Shown piece after piece: positions 8,561 to 16,494 of a stretch of DNA of 64,000 nt. The stretch comes from UBA5195 sp034432755. Its GTDB lineage: Bacteria > Chloroflexota > Anaerolineae > Anaerolineales > Villigracilaceae. How positions within the stretch are numbered: the stretch's first letter is position 1; every line of letters starts with the position of its first letter. Position numbers and translations under genes: made by a program. Under the pieces are notes generated by a model, which was not told the DNA's origin, did not search any database, and saw only the letters and a program-made list of their open reading frames with translations. The DNA lies in contig DAOUBQ010000018.1 in NCBI GenBank assembly GCA_034432755.1, positions 25,622 through 89,621 of the forward strand, given 5' to 3'.

Positions 8561-8595
8561 TAACGGCGCTGCCCCACAAGGCTGGCGAGCAAAGG

Positions 8596-9162
8596 CTACT
8601 TGCTGTTGGTGACATTAATGTCCGTGCCGCCCTGCGCGCTAGGGGTAAAGGTCACATCGAAGGATTTTTTTGCCCCGTCATCACAGGTCACAGTCCATTT
8701 TTCCTTCCACATTCCGTCCGAATCGGGCTGTTGCAGCACCTCAATGGTGGTCTTAGAAGCGTCGGTGGCCGAGCAGCCCGACACAGCCGCAGCGGTAATA
8801 ACATAGACCCAGGTATCGGCGCGCAATACATCATCGCCCAGGCCGCCTTGCGGAACAAAATCGCCATAATTATAGGGAGATTCGGGGATTTGCGGCAGGT
8901 CGCTTTCATCGGTTGGAAGGACCGGAATTTCAGGGAAAGCGGGGAAGTCCTCAGAATCAGGCGCGGGGGGCGTGAGCAAACCTTCGTTGACAGTGGAAAA
9001 AACATTGCTGACGCTTGGCCCCAGGACCGTCAGAACCAGAATGGTGCCGCCAATCAAACAGCAACAACACAATAACAGCGCAACGCCAACGCCAATCAGC
9101 AAGCCAGTATTCGATTTTTTGGGGGCTTCAGCCGCCGGTTGAAAAGATGCTTGTTCGTACAT
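8596..9162 (-). CDS. Single-pass membrane protein with a four-cysteine helix
   Basis: 188 residues from ATG 9162, preceded by GGAGGAGAC; longer frames upstream have no ribosome site. A short Ala/Pro-rich cytoplasmic N-terminus is followed by one helix near residues 22-45 whose centre reads LLLCCCCLIGG. Next comes a Pro/Asp/Glu-rich linker (about 65-105) and a C-terminal domain of about 75 residues with WVYVITAAAVSGC and a WTVTCDD stretch. Two cysteines there could form a disulfide outside the cell. I do not recognise the family. The small protein at 9284-9424 carries a very similar cysteine helix, so the two may work together. Confidence 0.78.
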   Translation of the reverse strand: MYEQASFQPAAEAPKKSNTGLLIGVGVALLLCCCCLIGGTILVLTVLGPSVSNVFSTVNEGLLTPPAPDSEDFPAFPEIPVLPTDESDLPQIPESPYNYGDFVPQGGLGDDVLRADTWVYVITAAAVSGCSATDASKTTIEVLQQPDSDGMWKEKWTVTCDDGAKKSFDVTFTPSAQGGTDINVTNSK

Positions 9163-9283
9163 GTCTCCTCCATGTTTCTCACTTTGGGGGTATGGGTAAG
9201 CGCGGCGGTTTTTGGCCGCATTAGAAATATCATACATCAGACTCTTGAAGGCCAACGATGACCCAAAAGGGGGAAGAGTTTTC

Positions 9284-9424
9284 TCAACTTGAAAGATACA
9301 GGCTGAGCGGCCCTTCGAGCAGCGCAAAGGCCACAATCAGGCAGCAGCAGCAAAACAACAGGATCAATAAGACAGCCCCAACAATGACGAGCGGTTTGTT
9401 CTGGGGCAATTGTAGATTTTCCAT
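9284..9424 (-). CDS. Small 46-residue membrane protein with a four-cysteine helix
   Basis: A short reverse-strand gene from ATG 9424 to TGA 9284-9286. The ribosome site AGGAG lies six bases before the start. The protein begins MENLQLPQNKP, then a single helix containing LLILLFCCCCLIVAFALL, and ends LSLYLSS. The CCCC-L-I core is shared with the neighbouring 188-residue protein, which supports both as real genes. It could be a small subunit or regulator that associates with its neighbour within the membrane. Palmitoyl-like modification or metal binding by the cysteines is speculative. Confidence 0.65.
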   Translation of the reverse strand: MENLQLPQNKPLVIVGAVLLILLFCCCCLIVAFALLEGPLSLYLSS

Positions 9425-9445
9425 GAAATTCTCCTCTCTTGTGAT

Positions 9446-9480
9446 TAAAAAAGAACAGGGCGGAGAGCACCCGTCCTGTC
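9446..9480 (-). terminator. Terminator after pgk
   Basis: On the reverse strand ACAGGACGG pairs with CCGCCCTGT (one bulge) around a seven-base loop, followed by CTTTTTT. It lies 17 bases after the pgk stop. Confidence 0.75.
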
Positions 9481-9496
9481 CATTTTACCCGTTCTT

Positions 9497-10669
9497 TTAT
9501 TTATCGTTGAGTGCCGCCACACCGGGCAGTTCCTTGCCTTCTAAAAACTCCAGGCTGGCCCCGCCGCCGGTTGAGACGTGCGTCATCTGCTTGGCAACGC
9601 CCGCCTTTTTCACCGCGCTGGCGCTGTCACCGCCGCCGATGACGGTCGTTGCGCCACTCTCGGCGAGCATTTTGGCGAGGGCAAACGTCCCTTCGGCAAA
9701 TTTGGGGAATTCAAACACGCCCACGGGGCCATTCCAGACGACCAGTTTCGCGCCCGCCAGGGTCTGCTTGTAGAGTTCGAGCGTCTTTGGCCCAACATCC
9801 AGCATCCGCCAGCCAGCGGGGATTTTGTCCACATCAACCACCTGGCTGTTGGCTTCGGCATCGAATTTATCCGCGATAACCGCATCCACCGGCAGGACGA
9901 GTTTGTCGCCCAGTTTGGCCAGCAGCGCTTTGGCGGTTTCGAGGGCTTCCGCTTCCACCAGGCTGTCCTGCATGTTCAGGCCTGTGGCCGCCAGGAAGGT
10001 ATTCGCCATGCCGCCGCCGATGATGAGTTTGTCGCATTTCGAGGCGAGAGTCTCGACCACCAGAATCTTGTCGCTGATTTTCGCGCCGCCCAAAATGGCA
10101 ACGTAGGGATGTTCGGGGTTGGCAACCGCCTTGCCGAGGTACTCCAGTTCCTGTTCCATCAGGAAACCGGAAACCGCCGGGAGGAAGCGGGCAATCCCTT
10201 CGGTGGAAGCGTGCGCCCGGTGCGCAGAGCCAAAGGCGTCGTTGACGTACACATCGGCCAGCGCCGCCATCTGCTTCGCCAGGTCGAGGTCGTTCTTTTC
10301 CTCGCCCTTGTGGAAGCGGGTGTTTTCGAGCATCACCACATCACCAGGCTTGAGCGCAGCGGCGATTTTTTCCACTTCCGGCCCAACGCAATCGGGCGCC
10401 ATAATCACCGGCTTACCCAAATGACCGGCCAATACTTCGGAGGCGGCCTTCAGACTAAATTCGGGGTCTGGCCCGCCCTTGGGGCGCCCCAGATGGCTGG
10501 CAAGCAGCACCGATGCGCCCTGGTCCAGCACATACTGAATGGTCGGCAGGGCGGCCTTAATGCGCTTGTCATCGGTCACTTTGCCATCGGCCATCGGCAC
10601 ATTGAAATCAACACGCATGAAAACGCGCTTGCCCTTCAGGTCAATGTCTTTGACGGTCTTTTTATTCAT
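9497..10669 (-). CDS. pgk: Phosphoglycerate kinase
   Basis: 390 residues, the normal bacterial length. Signatures: RVFMRVDFNVPM near the start, SHLGRPKG near residue 60, the LENTRFHKGEE stretch near 115, GGAKISDK near 195, VVWNGPVGVFEFP near 320 and the nucleotide-binding GGGDSASAV near 350. The enzyme transfers phosphate between 1,3-bisphosphoglycerate and ADP in glycolysis/gluconeogenesis in the cytosol. It lies 87 bases downstream of gap on the same strand, the frequent gap-pgk arrangement, though a palindromic repeat fills the gap between them. No tpi or fused triosephosphate isomerase follows. Confidence 0.97.
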   Translation of the reverse strand: MNKKTVKDIDLKGKRVFMRVDFNVPMADGKVTDDKRIKAALPTIQYVLDQGASVLLASHLGRPKGGPDPEFSLKAASEVLAGHLGKPVIMAPDCVGPEVEKIAAALKPGDVVMLENTRFHKGEEKNDLDLAKQMAALADVYVNDAFGSAHRAHASTEGIARFLPAVSGFLMEQELEYLGKAVANPEHPYVAILGGAKISDKILVVETLASKCDKLIIGGGMANTFLAATGLNMQDSLVEAEALETAKALLAKLGDKLVLPVDAVIADKFDAEANSQVVDVDKIPAGWRMLDVGPKTLELYKQTLAGAKLVVWNGPVGVFEFPKFAEGTFALAKMLAESGATTVIGGGDSASAVKKAGVAKQMTHVSTGGGASLEFLEGKELPGVAALNDK

Positions 10670-10696
10670 GAGAACTCCGTTCGAATAGACAAGAAA

Positions 10697-10742
10697 ACAA
10701 GTACACAGGTAAACAGGGTTCCTTGTCTACATGTGTACTTGT
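10697..10742. repeat. Palindromic repeat between gap and pgk
   Basis: Two 22-base arms (ACAAGTACACAGG... and its near complement) separated by two bases, pairing at about 18 of 22 positions. Not followed by a T run, so more likely a REP-like element or mRNA-processing hairpin than a terminator. Confidence 0.7.
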
Positions 10743-10756
10743 GTACGTTTTACTTT

Positions 10757-11815
10757 TTACAGGCTCTTCGCCATCAGCGCGGCCAAATCCGCCGTGCGGC
10801 AGGAGTAGCCCCATTCGTTGTCATACCAGGTGACGACCTTGATGAAGGTGCTCTTTTCCTTGCCCAAGACACTGGTGAAGGGCAGGTCAACCGAGGAGCT
10901 GTAGGAGCTGCCTTTGAAATCCATGCTGACCATCGGTTCATCCACCGCTTCGAGAATGCCCTTAAAGCGCGGGCTGGCGGCAGCATCGCGGAAGGCCTGG
11001 CGCAGTTCTTCGGTGGTGGTTTCCTTCTCAATTTCAGCGGTGAAATCAACCACCGAAACGGTGGGGGTCGGAACGCGCAGCGAGTAGCCGTCGAACTTAC
11101 CCTTCAGGTCGGGAATGACCAGCGCCACCGCTTTGGCCGCGCCGGTGGTGGTCGGGATGATGTTCAGGCCCGAGGCGCGCGCGCGGCGCAGGTCGGAGTG
11201 CGGCATATCCAGCACCTTCTGGTCGTTGGTGTACGAATGGACGGTGGTCATGAAGGCGCGTTTGATGGTGTACTTGTCATGCACCACTTTGGCCGCCGGG
11301 GCCAGGCAGTTGGTGGTGCAAGAAGCGTTCGAGACGACATGGTGTTTGGCCGGGTCGTACTTGTCTTCGTTCACACCCAGCACCACCGTCAGGTCTTCGC
11401 CTTCGGCGGGGGCAGAGATGATGACCTTCTTGGCGCCGCCCGCGGTGATGTGGTTGACCGCGCCCTTGACGGTCTTGCCCTTCTTGTTTACGCCGTCTTC
11501 TTTGATGGTGAACAGACCGGTCGATTCAATCACGATGTCAATGCCCAGGTCGCCCCATTTGATGTTGGCCGGGTCAGTTTCTTTGAAAACTTTGACTTTC
11601 TTACCATCAATCAACAGGTCTTCGCCGGCCACTTCCACTGTGCCATCATAGCGGCCATAGGTCGAGTCATACTTGAGCAGGTGCGCCATCGTTTTGATGT
11701 CGCCGATGTCATTGAAGGCCACCACTTCGAGCGTATCCGGGTAGTAATCACGGATTGCTTTGAACACCTGGCGGCCAATGCGGCCAAAGCCATTAATACC
11801 AATTTTGGTTGTCAT
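10757..11815 (-). CDS. gap: Glyceraldehyde-3-phosphate dehydrogenase, type I
   Basis: 352 residues, about 15 longer than the usual 335. INGFGRIGRQVF at residues 7-18 is the NAD-binding start. The catalytic cysteine is C166 in SNASCTTNC, with the partner histidine in TTVHSYTNDQ. The extra length lies in part between residues 100 and 125, where ESTGLFTIKEDGVNKKGKT replaces the shorter family loop before AGAKKV. Cofactor preference for NAD is suggested by the acidic N-D near residue 35 but not proven. The ATG is preceded by a GAGGA site. Role: reversible oxidation of glyceraldehyde-3-phosphate in central carbon metabolism. Confidence 0.96.
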   Translation of the reverse strand: MTTKIGINGFGRIGRQVFKAIRDYYPDTLEVVAFNDIGDIKTMAHLLKYDSTYGRYDGTVEVAGEDLLIDGKKVKVFKETDPANIKWGDLGIDIVIESTGLFTIKEDGVNKKGKTVKGAVNHITAGGAKKVIISAPAEGEDLTVVLGVNEDKYDPAKHHVVSNASCTTNCLAPAAKVVHDKYTIKRAFMTTVHSYTNDQKVLDMPHSDLRRARASGLNIIPTTTGAAKAVALVIPDLKGKFDGYSLRVPTPTVSVVDFTAEIEKETTTEELRQAFRDAAASPRFKGILEAVDEPMVSMDFKGSSYSSSVDLPFTSVLGKEKSTFIKVVTWYDNEWGYSCRTADLAALMAKSL

Positions 11816-11840
11816 AAAAAAACCTCCTCAGGTTTACATA

Positions 11841-11971
11841 TTGTGGTCTACTGCAAAAAGACTTTTAAACACAAAGGAAACGAACAACACGAGGGACACG
11901 AAGGTTAAGAGATGAAAAGCAGTTCCTTTGTGTCTCTCTGTGACCTTCGTGTTTAATTGGTTTTTGCAGGA
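11841..11971 (+). repeat. Dispersed inverted-repeat element, copy 2 (AAACACAAAGG family)
   Basis: Begins CTGCAAAAAGACTTTTAAAC and ends, read inward from the right, CTGCAAAAACCAATTAAAC, so its ends are inverted repeats. Inside, short units of the form ACAC(A/G)AAGG recur several times. The copy at 8333-8443 is the same element in the other orientation. Confidence 0.8.
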
Positions 11972-12147
11972 GAGTTGTATTGTGATTTTTTGCACAAACG
12001 GAATTTTACCATAACTTTGGAGCATGAAACGGCAATCAGTTCGACGCCATATTAGAGAAAAAGCGCGCTTCTGCTCGAGAAATGGCAACAACTCTTCAAT
12101 TGTACAACATAATCGGCGTTTTCCGCCCGCTGGGCGCGACGGATTTT

Positions 12148-12271
12148 CATGGCTTTCTCACCATCGCTTGCGCCGCTTTGTTTAACGGGATAGACAGGAT
12201 ATTTTCACCTGCTTTCTGCACAGCCATCCTGAAATCCTGTCTATCCTGTTTGTTTTTTAGCCTGAAACCAG
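12148..12271 (+). repeat. Palindromic repeat, copy 1 (GGATAGACAGGAT family)
   Basis: Perfect 13-base arms GGATAGACAGGAT (12188-12200) and its complement (12234-12246). Flanks CATGGCTTTCTCA, GCCGCTTTGTTTAAC and CTGTTTGTTTTTT with CCTGAAACCAG are shared with the copy at 63610-63736. Confidence 0.8.
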
Positions 12272-12385
12272 ACGCCAGATTTTACCAGACACTCCTCTTT
12301 TCTCGTTTCAACCGCCAGAGAGACTCTTAAAGGTTTTACCGGGTTGCGCCCCGCTGGTTGGTTTTCCACCAATTAACTTGCTTTG

Positions 12386-13708
12386 TCAATCCGATAACGG
12401 CCCCGTGCGTTCGTAAAGCAAATCCATCAGCGCCTGCGCCAGTTTGACCGAATCATGCCGCCAGGGCTGGTCTTCATCCACCAGGGTGGCGGGGTAGATG
12501 GGGTAGCGGTGAGCAGTCTCGTCAATTTTCACCCATTCCACCCCCTGGGGCAGCGGCTTTTCATACCAATTGTTGCAGACAATGATATCGAATAAACGCT
12601 CGCCAAGGTGATTTTCCAACACCATAACATGGTCGCTCACCTGGTAGCCGCTCGTCTCGCCGTGCTGGGTAGCAATGTTGACCACATAGACCTTGAGAGC
12701 CTTACTCACCCGTAGCGCCGCCAGCAAATCGGGAACAAGCAGGTTGGGCAGCAGGCTGGTGTATAAACTGCCCGGCCCGACCACCACCAGGTCGGCGGTT
12801 AAAATGGCTTGAAGCGAGGGCGGAAAAGCCGAGGGGTTATTTGGTTCGAGATACACGCGCCGCACCCGCCCCTGCGCTTCGGGAATGTGGCTCTCTCCTT
12901 CTACGCGCACTTCTTGAGAGGAACCGGGTAATTGCACATCAGCAATCAGTTTGACATCGTGCAGGGTGGCCGGGAGCACGCGCCCGTTGACCGAGAGCAC
13001 CCTGCCCGATTCGGCCACCGCTTCCTCGAAACTGCCCGTTAAATCGGACAGGGCGGAGATGAACAGGTTGCCAAACGAATGGCCGCCCAGCCCCGAAGCA
13101 TCGGTAAATCGGTATTGGAACAACTGTGTCATCATCGCTTCGTCGTTGGAGAGTGCCGCCAGGCAGTTGCGAATATCGCCGGGCGGTAAAATGCCCAAGT
13201 TCTGGCGCAATTTGCCCGAAGAGCCGCCGTCATCGGCCACTGTCACAATGGCGGTGATGTTATTGGTGTGATTTTTTAGCCCACGCAGCAGGGTAGATTG
13301 ACCATGTCCGCCGCCCATCACCACCACGCGCGGCCCGCGCTCGCGGCGGCGATGACCGGCTATCTGGTCAATTAATCGCTGTCCGGGGCGCAGGAAGGGG
13401 TTGAGCAGGGCGCGGTTCAACCCGGCAAGGCCCCAAATGACCAGGCCAAATCCAATGACGATGAAAATTGCCACCCGTATGGGGCGCGGCCAAAAGCGCA
13501 GGGTGGCAACATCGAGGACATCGATCAGTTCGCTGGCAGGGGTTGTTCGGTAAATATCTAACAAAAAGTAGGCCACACCCACGCCCAGGAAGGTGATTCC
13601 GGCCAGCAACATCAATAGCCATCGCTTGACCCCCAGCCCTGGTTTCAGCCACAACACCAACCCTGAAATTTCGGTTTGCAGAGAAAAAAGCCACTTGCGC
13701 ATGTTCAC
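12386..13708 (-). CDS. yvcK: YvcK/CofD-like UDP-sugar-binding factor with N-terminal membrane anchor
   Basis: 440 residues. The YvcK/UPF0052 domain starts at about 125: VVVMGGGHGQSTLLRGLK, then TVADDGGSSGKLR, LPPGDIRNCLAAL, GHSFGNLFISAL and VVVGPGSLYTSLLPNL, all conserved in this family. YvcK proteins bind UDP-GlcNAc or related UDP-sugars and link carbon supply to cell-wall synthesis and shape. The first 120 residues hold two membrane helices (about 30-50 and 77-97) that most Firmicutes members lack, so this protein is probably tethered to the membrane. It is a monocistronic reverse gene upstream of the repeat-rich gap. Confidence 0.9.
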   Translation of the reverse strand: MNMRKWLFSLQTEISGLVLWLKPGLGVKRWLLMLLAGITFLGVGVAYFLLDIYRTTPASELIDVLDVATLRFWPRPIRVAIFIVIGFGLVIWGLAGLNRALLNPFLRPGQRLIDQIAGHRRRERGPRVVVMGGGHGQSTLLRGLKNHTNNITAIVTVADDGGSSGKLRQNLGILPPGDIRNCLAALSNDEAMMTQLFQYRFTDASGLGGHSFGNLFISALSDLTGSFEEAVAESGRVLSVNGRVLPATLHDVKLIADVQLPGSSQEVRVEGESHIPEAQGRVRRVYLEPNNPSAFPPSLQAILTADLVVVGPGSLYTSLLPNLLVPDLLAALRVSKALKVYVVNIATQHGETSGYQVSDHVMVLENHLGERLFDIIVCNNWYEKPLPQGVEWVKIDETAHRYPIYPATLVDEDQPWRHDSVKLAQALMDLLYERTGPLSD

Positions 13709-13756
13709 GCGGCGATAATAGCAGTGTTCCTATCTTTCGTCAAATTGACCTGCAAA

Positions 13757-15232
13757 TTACCTGATGACGATAGACACATAGTTCAGGGGAACGCTTATCC
13801 AGTCTGTCACAGTCTGCGCGAACTGGATGAGCGGTTCGCCCCACAGGCCCAGCAACAGGCACAGGCCAATCAAGAGCGCCGGGGCGAGCAGGTGGTCGCC
13901 CTGCTTGGGCTTGACTGCCGGTTTTTGCTTAAACCAGATTTTGATAAAAGCCGAGATGACGTAAAACAGGGTCAGTATGCTGGCAACGCCAATGATAGCC
14001 AACGGTAGGTACTGAGCGGCCTCAATCCCGCTCCAAAAAATCCCCAATTTACTGAGGAACCCGTTGGTGGGGGGAATGCCCGCTAACGCCATGCCCCCCA
14101 GCAGGAACAGCGCCCCGGCGAAAGGATGATACTTGCCCACTCCAACCACGACATCGAAAGACGCTGATTTGACCGCCGCACGGCTCGCCATCGCACCTGC
14201 CAGCATCAGCATGGCCGATTTGACCAGCGCATGGTTGAACGCAAAGACCAGCGCCGCGGCAATCGAAAGCGGCGTATCCCAACCAATCCCAACCAGAATA
14301 AACCCAATCTGGCTGAGGGTGGAGTAAGCCAGCATTCGTTTGGCGTTGTGGGTTCCAGCGGCGCCAAACCCGCCATAGACGACGCCCACCACGCCCAGCA
14401 AAACCAGCAGGGGGCGCAGCGCATGGGCTTCGCTCACAAACAGCAGACTGGTCATGCGCAGCAGGCCATACACGCCCACTTTGACCACGACGGACGAAAG
14501 CATGGCACTAACCGGGGTGGGCGCGGCAGCGTGAAAATCGGGCTGCCAAAAGTGAAACGGGAAGGTGGCGCTTTTGGTCAAAAACGTGACGGTCAGTAGC
14601 ACCATTCCAGCCAGGGTGAGGGGCGACAAAGGATGTTTGTTTATCAATTCGCTTAACTGCGCGATATTGAGCGTTCCGTATACGGCGTAGAGTGAGCCAA
14701 TCCCAAGCAGGAAAAAGGTGGATGCGACGGTGCTAATGAGGATGTATTTGTAGGATGCCTCCACGCCAAATTCGTCATCGGCGATACCGGTCAGGGCGGT
14801 GGCTGTGATGACGATGACCTCTGTGAAAACGAACAGATTGAGCATGTCGCCGGTCAGGAACGCGCCACTCAGGCCAGTTGCCAGACCAAAGAAGAGCGGG
14901 TAGAACGTGGGGTATTGCACCACTTTTTCGGTCGAACCCAAAGCATATAAAATGCCAGGGGTCAGAACCAGATGGGTCATCAGGAGCATCAGGACCGTTA
15001 ATGGGTCGGCTACCAGCGCAATGCCAATCGGCGCGGTCCACAGACCTGAATGCAACACCAAGCCCTGCTGGTTTGCCAGGACACCCCATGTGAGTGCGCA
15101 GGTCGAAAGCAGGGCGAGCAGCATGATTGCCAGCGCCAGGCCCGATTGCAGGGCGCGGCGTTTGCGCGTCAGCAGAGTAACGACCACGCCTGTAAAGGGC
15201 AGCAACAGAGGGGGGAGAATCAGCCATTCCAT
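13757..15232 (-). CDS. mrpD: Mrp Na+/H+ antiporter subunit D, second copy
   Basis: 491 residues from ATG 15232, which aligns with the start of the other D subunit; a GTG 54 bases earlier is possible. A polytopic NADH-dehydrogenase-like transporter subunit with about 14 helices, including TKSATFPFHFWQPDFHAAAP around residue 230 and VVVKVGVYGLLRM just after. This region carries the lysine used in proton transfer in the MrpD/NuoN family. It closes the operon after subunit G and is clearly a diverged duplicate of the D subunit at 16495-17994. Whether it replaces that subunit or sits beside it in the complex is unknown. Confidence 0.9.
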   Translation of the reverse strand: MEWLILPPLLLPFTGVVVTLLTRKRRALQSGLALAIMLLALLSTCALTWGVLANQQGLVLHSGLWTAPIGIALVADPLTVLMLLMTHLVLTPGILYALGSTEKVVQYPTFYPLFFGLATGLSGAFLTGDMLNLFVFTEVIVITATALTGIADDEFGVEASYKYILISTVASTFFLLGIGSLYAVYGTLNIAQLSELINKHPLSPLTLAGMVLLTVTFLTKSATFPFHFWQPDFHAAAPTPVSAMLSSVVVKVGVYGLLRMTSLLFVSEAHALRPLLVLLGVVGVVYGGFGAAGTHNAKRMLAYSTLSQIGFILVGIGWDTPLSIAAALVFAFNHALVKSAMLMLAGAMASRAAVKSASFDVVVGVGKYHPFAGALFLLGGMALAGIPPTNGFLSKLGIFWSGIEAAQYLPLAIIGVASILTLFYVISAFIKIWFKQKPAVKPKQGDHLLAPALLIGLCLLLGLWGEPLIQFAQTVTDWISVPLNYVSIVIR

Positions 15233-15286
15233 AGGGACTTCTTTCAAATACCCAATGAAAAACTCGCCGCCGGGCAAGCTTTTCAC

Positions 15287-15646
15287 TCAAACATCTTTGC
15301 CCGAACCTCTTGGGAGGACCTTCGCGAGATCATCACGGAGCGACTGTTTCATAGGCAGGCCGGTTTTGTAAGCGGCAGAGGAAATCGTGTGCGCCACAAC
15401 CGGAGAAGCCAACAACAAAAAAATAATGATGACGAATCCCTTGAAGATGGTCAGGTCTGGCAAGACGACAACCGCCGCGCCCAAAATCATCACCGCGCCA
15501 AAGGCGCTGATTTTGCCAGTGGCGTGCAAGCGAGTATAGACATCGGGCATACGCATCACACCCAGCATTCCCAGCGCCGAAAAAATTATGCTCAATAGCA
15601 GCAGGAGAATGGCAATGATTTTCGAGAGAATAACAAAGATTTCCAT
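15287..15646 (-). CDS. mrpG: Mrp Na+/H+ antiporter subunit G
   Basis: 119 residues from ATG 15646; the longer frame runs into the F gene. Three membrane helices with the family motif GMLGVMRMPDVYTRLHATGK near residues 25-45 and the SPVVAHTISSAAY stretch near 85. The C-terminal tail is charged. G is a small conserved subunit required for assembly of Mrp antiporters. The start lies two bases after the stop of mrpF, so translation is likely coupled. Confidence 0.92.
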   Translation of the reverse strand: MEIFVILSKIIAILLLLLSIIFSALGMLGVMRMPDVYTRLHATGKISAFGAVMILGAAVVVLPDLTIFKGFVIIIFLLLASPVVAHTISSAAYKTGLPMKQSLRDDLAKVLPRGSGKDV

Positions 15647-15648
15647 CG

Positions 15649-15975
15649 CTAAAACATCCTGTGGTCCACAATATACTTGGCAAGCGCAATAGTTGTCAGG
15701 AAACTGAGCGCGGCCAGGCCAAGCGCAATATCCACGAAAATGACGTTGTTGGCGTTGACATGCAGCGGGGCATACACTTCGCTGACGATGGCGAATAAGA
15801 CCAACATACACAGGATCAAGATTCCGGTCAGGTCAACGCCAATCAGGCGGTCGAAACTGTTCTCGCCGCGCCAGGCGCGCCAGGTGGCAAGCAAAAAGAA
15901 GAGCGTATGTAAAATCAGGGCGATCATCGCCACATAGACCAGCACATTGTCCAGGAATTGGTTGAGAGCATTCAT
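15649..15975 (-). CDS. mrpF: Mrp Na+/H+ antiporter subunit F
   Basis: 108 residues with three helices and the family motif FDRLIGVDLTGILILC near the middle, followed by FVDIALGLAALSFL. The N-terminal extension of about 15 residues (MNALNQFLDNVLVY) is usual. F is a small integral subunit of the antiporter. It is 19 bases downstream of mrpE and two bases upstream of mrpG. Confidence 0.92.
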   Translation of the reverse strand: MNALNQFLDNVLVYVAMIALILHTLFFLLATWRAWRGENSFDRLIGVDLTGILILCMLVLFAIVSEVYAPLHVNANNVIFVDIALGLAALSFLTTIALAKYIVDHRMF

Positions 15976-15994
15976 CAGTTCACTCGTTTCTCGT

Positions 15995-16483
15995 TTACTC
16001 GACGATTTTACTCAACAGATTGCGGCGCAGGGATTGCGCGTCTTCCGCATATTCTTTTGAACGGTTGACATCGAGGGTATGGGTGTACAGGATACCTTTT
16101 TCATCTATCGCAATTACCATCTCGCCAGGCGTCAGGGTAATGGCGTGCGCGCTCAGCGCAGCAGCCAGTTCGCTCTGACAACCAGAATCAATCGCCACAA
16201 TGCCGGGACGAATGGGGAGTTTCGGGTCCAGCACAATCAGGGCAACGGTGTAGGCGCTTTTGAACATGTCCACAATCACCAATCCGGCGTAGCGCAAAAT
16301 GCCAAAGAGAAACGGAAAGAATCGTCGCCAGTTGAACGGGCGCGAGCGGCCAGGCAGTAACGCGCTGATGCCCAGGGCAATCAACGAGCCAAATACCAGG
16401 TTAGGAAGCAGGTTGTCGCCGGGGCGGTGCGAAAGCGCCAGGTAGACCAGTAAGAGGGGCAGGGCTATTTGCAAACGTACCAT
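15995..16483 (-). CDS. mrpE: Mrp Na+/H+ antiporter subunit E
   Basis: 162 residues. Two or three N-terminal helices are followed by the conserved cytoplasmic part: DMFKSAYTVALIVLDPKLPI, then ALSAHAITLTPGEMVIAI and the hallmark YTHTLDV. These match the MnhE/MrpE family. Start ATG lies 11 bases after the stop of the first mrpD. Confidence 0.92.
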   Translation of the reverse strand: MVRLQIALPLLLVYLALSHRPGDNLLPNLVFGSLIALGISALLPGRSRPFNWRRFFPFLFGILRYAGLVIVDMFKSAYTVALIVLDPKLPIRPGIVAIDSGCQSELAAALSAHAITLTPGEMVIAIDEKGILYTHTLDVNRSKEYAEDAQSLRRNLLSKIVE

Positions 16484-16494
16484 CGTTTTATTCC

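Larger units (their letters stand above)
8300..8595. other. Intergenic region with a repeat element and a hairpin
   Basis: About 300 AT-rich bases without a credible gene. It holds the CTGCAAAAAC-type repeat (8333-8443) and the terminator hairpin at 8531-8560; the rest (8444-8530) shows nothing recognisable. Confidence 0.7.
11816..12385. other. 570-base intergenic region filled with repeats
   Basis: No supported gene between gap and the YvcK gene. It contains the AAACACAAAGG-family element (11841-11971) and the GGATAGACAGGAT palindromic repeat (12148-12271). Open frames here overlap the repeats and have no ribosome site. The promoter of gap is expected just left of 11880 but I see no clear consensus. 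Between 12272 and 12385 I see nothing recognisable. Confidence 0.7.

Noticed and set aside
9578..11908. A 776-codon open frame on the forward strand
   Set aside because: It runs antisense across pgk and gap, both of which have unmistakable catalytic motifs. Its composition (rich in His, Gly, Arg, Phe) is that of a shadow frame.
11860..11960. Recurring ACAC(A/G)AAGG units as a possible CRISPR array
   Set aside because: Units are about 10 bases, irregularly spaced, and arranged as inverted arms; there are no spacers of even length and no cas genes.
11834..12330. Short open frames in the intergenic space between gap and yvcK
   Set aside because: They overlap the two repeat elements and have no ribosome site.
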